A stretch of 64,000 nucleotides of DNA from Begonia masoniana (lineage: Eukaryota > Streptophyta > Magnoliopsida > Cucurbitales > Begoniaceae), in contig CM039503.1 of NCBI GenBank assembly GCA_022432975.1, forward strand, positions 44,100,655-44,164,654. Reading direction: 5' to 3'. Made by a program: the position numbers and the translations under genes. Below the pieces are notes generated by a model. That model saw only the letters and a program-made list of their open reading frames with translations. It was not told the origin of the DNA and ran no database searches. Each line of letters starts with the position of its first letter. The stretch's first letter is position 1. Shown in pieces: positions 59,231 to 64,000 of the stretch.

Positions 59231-59562
59231 GGTTCCTTTTTTTCTCTGTTGGAGAATATTGGCCAATAAGTAGTGTGGTCAATAAAGAAATGGACGATCT
59301 CCAAGATTTACTCCTCTCTGAAGTCAATGGACGTTGATAATGGACGTTGTCACAATGGACGTTGACAATGGACGCTGTCACAATGGACGTTCACAATGGA
59401 CGTTGTCAAAATGGACTATAAAATTTTTTGAAATGTTACAGAAACCCTAACTTTCGAAAAATCTTCTAAAACCTCTCGACTGCTCTCGTTCGTCCAGCGA
59501 TTCCTATTCTTCTCTGATCTTCGTGAAAATCTGTCTCTGTTCAGAAATCTATATCTTTTTCA
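59231..59562 (+). repeat. Spacer with TGGACGTTG repeats
   Basis: Between pol and the extra ORF. 59329-59415 has degenerate repeats of AATGGACGTTGTCAC; the TGGACG core is the complement of the CGTCCA core repeated in this element's 5' LTR. Confidence 0.8.
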
Positions 59563-61349
59563 ATGGCATCTTCCTCTCGTGCAGAACAAGTCTTTTCACG
59601 GAAAAAGCAAAATACATATTATCTGGTGGATGCACAGTCTGTCGCAGTTCCTCCTCCTCTTCAATGGCTAAATCATGAGTTCATTAATCAAGCGGCTTTT
59701 AAAAGGTATTATGAAGGATTTGAAATCAAACCTCTTATTAGATCTAGAGGAGTAGTTTCATAGATTTGACTGGTTTGGACTTAGATGAACCATTACTAAG
59801 GTTGGGGTTAATGAGGCTGTTTGATTCAGAGGCCCCTTATTGTGAAACTCCGATTAGAATGTTTTATGCAAACCTAGAATATTCTACACGACCCCTCATT
59901 CTCAGGAGTTATGTCTATGGAAGACATATTGAACTAACTCTGGAAATGATCCACGAAATCCTCCACTGTGAATTTGTAAATAGATCCCGGAGATTCTTTG
60001 ACTCTGCCAAAAATTCGTCTTTTCTTGAGAAGTCTGCTGGCAAGGAGTTAGTCAAATTGATTGCCAAGGATCCTCACAATTCTCCCCTCAAATTGAAAAG
60101 CAAGGATTTGAACCTTAGGGCTAGAGTATTCCACCAAATGATCCACTATAGCATCTTGTCAGTCGATGGTCATAGAGACCATGTAAGTGGAATGGATCTA
60201 TTTCTTCTTGGACAACTATTCAAAGGTGAACCATTTCATGTTGGATACGTTGTTTTAAATCGGATGCTTCAAGTTGTCTGCAATGTATCTAAGTCTCTGC
60301 TTTACTATCTTCTACTTACGAAGATTTTTCAAAGATTTGGTGTCAGATTTCTGGATTCTGACAAGCTTTTAACCCTGAAGAAATCCGACTTCTTCTCGTC
60401 CTCCACCTTGTCAAGAATGCGAATCACTTGAAATGCTCAAGGTGTGCTGGTTGAGAAAGCTGGTCGAGGAGGTGTTTCAAGGCGCTTGATAATTGATGAA
60501 GAAGAATAGGAAGAAAGTGCTCAAGATGACACTCTCCTTCCTGTCCTTGATCCTCTGCCACCTCCAGTTCTCCTTCTTCAAGCTCCTGAAGAGGTCAGTC
60601 ATGTCCCTATTCACACTCAAGAGCCTGTGAGTGATTATGACCTTCCTCCAGTCCAAGCTGATATTCCACGCCCATTCAGTCCAATTCCTGCTCCATCTCC
60701 TCTACAGATCCCTTCGTTGCCAGCTCGTCCTCCTCCTAGAACTAAAGGTCCTCTCACCTCTCCTATGAGAAATTCTATCTCTAAGGAACAATTTCATGAG
60801 CTTCAGGCAAGTATAGCAAGTCTTGGCACTGGTCAAGAATCCTTTTTGTCCTAGTATCTCTCCTGCCAAGATCAATTTGAAGCTTTTGTCATGTCACAAC
60901 TAGAACATCTTGCAGCTGTCATTCAAAATCTGCACAACCATGTTGATCTATTGGAATCCAATCAAAGTAAAGCAATTGATGATGTCATCTCCTCTGTTAG
61001 ATTCCATTCCAGTCATATCACAGCGCATGTGCAGCGAGATTGTGACAAGGTTATCTCTCATATTGGAGATCTTGGCACCCTTTTGACAAGAAGTGCTGGT
61101 GAGCCCTCTAATGCGGATGAGATTTTGGATGAAAATGACGTGAACCTTGAGGCAGCTCGTCCAGCTCCTTCAGCTGTTCCTTCCATTACTGAGCCAATGC
61201 CTACTCCAACTTGTAATCCAGATATTGCTGGTGCTGTTCCAGATGCAGGAGATGCCATTCATGACGCCAGTGTTCCTCCTTTCTCTCATGTTGAGGAAAT
61301 TAATCCTCAGGTGGAATCCCCTCCTGATAAGGATGATTTCCTTGCTTAA
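59563..61349 (+). pseudogene. Extra ORF region after copia pol (envelope-like / plant transposon protein type)
   Basis: Starts MASSSRAEQVFSRKKQNTYY (59563), stop at 59761, then 59766-60431 with MFYANLEYSTRPLILRSYVY, GRHIELTLEMIHEILHCEF and HVSGMDLFLLGQLFKGEPFH. It resembles proteins annotated as putative plant transposon protein or envelope-like in large copia elements. After further stops, 60627-60854 is proline-rich (ARPPPRTKGPLTSP) and 60891-61349 has a coiled coil (LAAVIQNLHNHVDLLESNQS) and an acidic Pro-rich tail. No signal peptide or membrane segment is evident. Role unknown; the frame is broken in at least three places. Confidence 0.65.
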
Positions 61350-61636
61350 TTATGTGATATCATGCACTGGGAGAATCCTTCCTCCCTTGAGAACTAGGAA
61401 TATTTTTTTTTAACACTGCGACTGATATTTTTTTTACCACTGTGAATGATATTTTTTTTAGCCTGTTGCCCAAGTGTGACTGTTTTATTACTGTTCTCTC
61501 TAATGTGCTGTGCTGTATGTCATTCCTCCCTTCTGTGTTTATTTTTTGATAATTTCAAAGGGAGAGAAAGATATAGAACTTACTGATACTTAAGAATTTA
61601 CTGAATACATAATTAAGTTATTGATAAGGAATACTG
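61350..61636 (+). other. SIRE-like 3' untranslated end and purine tract
   Basis: T-rich repeats (TGATATTTTTTTTACCACTG type) and AAAGGGAGAGAAAG at 61557-61570, a likely polypurine tract. The 3' LTR is expected just downstream, but LTR C begins at 61637. Confidence 0.55.
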
Positions 61637-61904
61637 TGTCACACCCCTAAATCCGTACCCATATTTCTGTAATAAATTTTTCATTTTCATTTTTTGTACT
61701 TATTTCTTTCCTCTACTTTAATTAAAACCTTACGCGGAAATTAAACTGTAGTTGAAATCAAAACTGAAATCAGAATTTAAAACTGAACCTCAAAGCATTT
61801 AAAACAAACCTTTAATAAATAATTAAAACTTAAAAACATTTAAAAGAAAACTTTAAAACAATTTAAGGAAATGGGAGGGCAGAATCGGAACTCTGCCCTC
61901 AAAA

Positions 61905-62272
61905 TGGAGGCGGCGACCGATCTCTGCTCTGCAGCAGAGATCGATCGCTGCCATGCATTATAGCAGGGGCGATCGATCTCTGCTGCAGAGCAGAGATCGA
62001 TCGCTGCTAGCTATGGCAGCAATCCGATCGCTGCTAACTATAGCAGCGATCGATCTCTGCTCTGCAGCAGAGATCGATCGCTGCAAGCATGCAGCGATCC
62101 GATTGCTGCTAACTATAGCAGCGATCGATCTCTGCTCTGCAGCAGAGATCGATCGCTGCAAGCATGCAGCGATTCCTTCTCTTTCAGACTTCAAAACTTT
62201 AACACTTCACTTTTTACTCCTCGACTTAATTCATCAAATTTGCTCTCTGGAATCTGATTTCCAGAGAGCAAA
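61905..62272 (-). repeat. GATCGATC hairpin array in LTR C
   Basis: At least four long hairpins built from GCGATCGATCTCTGCT and its complement. Two are perfect 19-bp arms with loop CTGC at 62043-62084 and 62118-62159 (75 bp apart). It is followed by a hairpin with 14-bp arms TTTGCTCTCTGGAA/TTCCAGAGAGCAAA around 62240-62272. The GATCG words and the CTCTCTGGA stem recur in LTR B at the same relative place. Confidence 0.92.
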
Positions 62273-62743
62273 ACCTCTTCATTCATTAAACCAACAACCA
62301 ACGTTCATTAAACCAACAACCAACAGTCACCATAACTCACCACTAAAATCTACTTAAATCCAATTTAACTGTATCCTAAACTCAATCGACTCGGGTTAGA
62401 CTTTGCGGAGTCCAACTGCGTGGATGTATCTAAACATCGAGCTTAACCGTATCAACCTACAACCAATCAAAACATTTCCATAACATTCATTAAACAGTTT
62501 AAACCGAAACGTTTTACATACAATTATCAAAACGTTATCTAATCCCTATCCAGATCCAAACAACCTAAATATTCTATATATGTTCTCATACATTCATATT
62601 AACCATTAAACCCCCAAAATACATACACAACTTCCCCTCGGGTCATACGCGCCTCGACTGCTCAGCGCACTCCCACGGCCATCATCCATCAACAGTTTAC
62701 GCCTCGGGTGGAGGGATCTCATCCTCACCTGTGTAGAGGTCAC

Positions 62744-63742
62744 CTACACCATAAACATAAGTCGTGAGCTTAAGGCTCAGTAAGTCTACGTGAATGCAAT
62801 GCATGAACATGTATGTGCCATTTTCATAAAACCGTCTCTCATGCATTTCATTCATTCATTCATTCATTCATTCATTCATTCTCACCGTGACATTCTTTTG
62901 GTTACCGAAGTCTATTCACTCGGCAGATGGTTAGGGCCCGTCAAGCGGTTAGACAGCCCACACCATCTGAAGGGAGGAAAACCCGCTCACCACAGAACGC
63001 CGGGTCTGAACCTCACCCCGATAACCACATACAGAGGGTTGTTTACATGATACTTTACTTGCCTTTACGTGCATTTCTTTTTCATGAAAACTATGCTCAA
63101 ATTCATTTTCATGACGTTTTTAAAACTATGATGCATGAACAGATATAAACATAACATATCAATCATCATACGTACCATCAAGACACTCAGACATAACCTA
63201 CAAAAGAACTAATCCTAACTACCCAACCAAAGCATTTAAACAAACAATTCTCCAATTTCCTCGAACAACAAAAGATCCTATGGTGTAGGCCAATCGGCCA
63301 AACAAGTCGCGGAGACTTACCTGTCGTCCGTAGCTCGCTGAGCTTCGTCCACGAGCGTCGTTCGTCTGGGCAAAACGCAACATTCGTAGTTAAAACCAAT
63401 TTAAACTACTAAACGTCCTATTTCAATAAAACCTTAACTAAGGCAATTCCTAAAGTTTCAACTTAATTAATCGAGTAATTAACGACGACTTAACGCTTGT
63501 TAATTTGAAATTCCAATTACGAGTTATTTCTGAAAACCCATAAATTCCCAAATTTATACTTTTTTCACAAATTGAATTATCTTCGTCCAATAATGTCAAA
63601 TACGTTCAATACATACTTAATCAAGGCTAACCTATTAATTACGAGTCCTAATTCGCATTTTTAACGAAAACCCTAATCGAAACCCTAATCCTAATCGAAC
63701 CGAAAACTCGAAATAAACGCTCAGAGACCGAAGCTACATACC
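62744..63742 (-). other. Predicted split leader in LTR C
   Basis: Motifs on the minus strand: donor ACCCTCG/GTATGT, intron 1 from 63741; acceptor CGTTTTGCCCAG ending intron 1 at 63366; mini-exon 63365-63321 (45 nt) ending CGGACGACAG; donor GTAAGT, intron 2 from 63320; branch-like TACTGAG near 62777-62783; acceptor TGGTGTAG/GT ending intron 2 at 62744. Sizes 376, 45 and 577 nt, close to LTR B (388, 46, 532). Inferred. Confidence 0.5.
62847..62881 (+). repeat. ATTC simple repeat
   Basis: About eight tandem CATT/ATTC tetramers inside LTR C; a microsatellite. Confidence 0.9.
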
Positions 63743-64000
63743 GAGGGTAGCGAGAGGAGGAAGAAACGCGAAGGAAACGGAACGAACGGGAGGCGAAACG
63801 AGCTCGGATCGACAGAACGTCGTCGGCCAGAGGAGAGATTTGCTCTCTGGTCTTCGCGCGGGCAGAGGAAAGTGAGGAGAAGAGAAATGATTGTGTATTT
63901 ATAATTTGATTTGGCAAATTACCATATTGCCCTTCTATAGTTTTTATATTCGTTTCGTCTTTCGTTTCGTTAATCGTCTATCGATTTGATTTCCCAAACT

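Larger units (their letters stand above)
51015..61636 (+). mobile_element. SIRE-like Ty1/copia element (II)
   Basis: Plus-strand element: 5' LTR 51015-52263 (TGTAGGA to TCCTACA), primer site TGGTATCAGAGC at 52266-52277, gag, integrase, reverse transcriptase/RNase H (split by LTR E), then an additional ORF region and a purine-rich AAAGGGAGAGAAAG near 61557-61570. Large copia elements with an extra ORF after pol are the SIRE/Maximus type. Its 3' LTR is not seen; LTR C inserts at 61637. Many stops make it defective. Confidence 0.85.
61637..64000 (-). mobile_element. Gypsy LTR C, continuing beyond the window
   Basis: The minus-strand LTR ends GGGTGTGACA at 61637, with no primer site to the left, so it is a 3' or solo LTR. 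A TATAAAT (63897-63903 on the minus strand) precedes exon 1. It has the same order of parts as LTR B: exon 1, mini-exon, GGCC...GGCC block (63274-63299), second acceptor, GATCG array with hairpin, inner end. It is at least 2.36 kb. Confidence 0.85.

Noticed and set aside
59248..59270. TGTTGGAGAATATTGG as the start of a 3' LTR of the SIRE-like element
   Set aside because: Following sequence does not match the 5' LTR (51015-52263), and the extra ORF and purine tract lie further downstream.

Overview
The window looks like nuclear DNA of a eudicot plant. The evidence is spliceosomal genes with GT-AG introns, a plant-type 40S ribosomal protein S15 gene with site II and telo-box promoter motifs, a canonical Aux/IAA auxin-response gene, and a dense pile of plant LTR retrotransposons and a MULE. 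A cucurbit origin is only an impression from how the proteins read and is not demonstrated. Nothing prokaryotic was seen (no operons, CRISPR or ribosome binding sites).

Layout. 1-15480 is a stack of Ty3/gypsy-type elements. Element A (+, about 209-8127) has 3.3 kb LTRs around a decayed 1.8 kb interior. It inserted into the 3' LTR of element B (-, 8128-14833), a non-autonomous element with 2.49 kb LTRs that keeps only a zinc-knuckle gag. A third LTR (1-208) cuts A, and B abuts an LTR remnant G (14834-15480). 15481-16300 is a LINE reverse-transcriptase remnant. 17700-23400 is the only host-gene island: RPS15 (+) and an IAA7/14/16/17-like repressor (-). 24899-31955 is a 7.06 kb MULE with a perfect 9-bp target duplication. 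It carries a two-exon MuDR transposase, very long terminal inverted repeats that include the 5' end of the transposase gene, palindromic 85-bp arrays, and captured fragments of a FRIGIDA-like gene.

33994-50338 is a Ty1/copia element (-) split by two insertions. One is gypsy-type element D (35785-37897, target duplication TTCTT). The other is a CRM-like gypsy element (39472-48794, target duplication CCATC), which is itself interrupted by a 1,006-bp hAT (43988-44993, target duplication TCCAAAAC). 51015-61636 is a SIRE-like copia element (+) with an extra envelope-like/plant-transposon ORF region after pol, interrupted by solo gypsy LTR E (55796-57972, target duplication AGGAT). 61637 to the end is a gypsy LTR (C, -) that runs out of the window.

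The most interesting pattern crosses element families. LTRs A, B, C and D share a layout that reads as a split 5' leader: a first splice donor, an acceptor, a 45-52 nt mini-exon ending in a GGACGCCAG/GTAAGT-like donor, and a second acceptor at TGTAG/GT. LTR E has the same layout with different sequence, and G keeps only the last acceptor. In A, D, E and G, tandem arrays fall inside the predicted second intron. All intron calls in the LTRs are inferences from sequence motifs; no transcript data were available.
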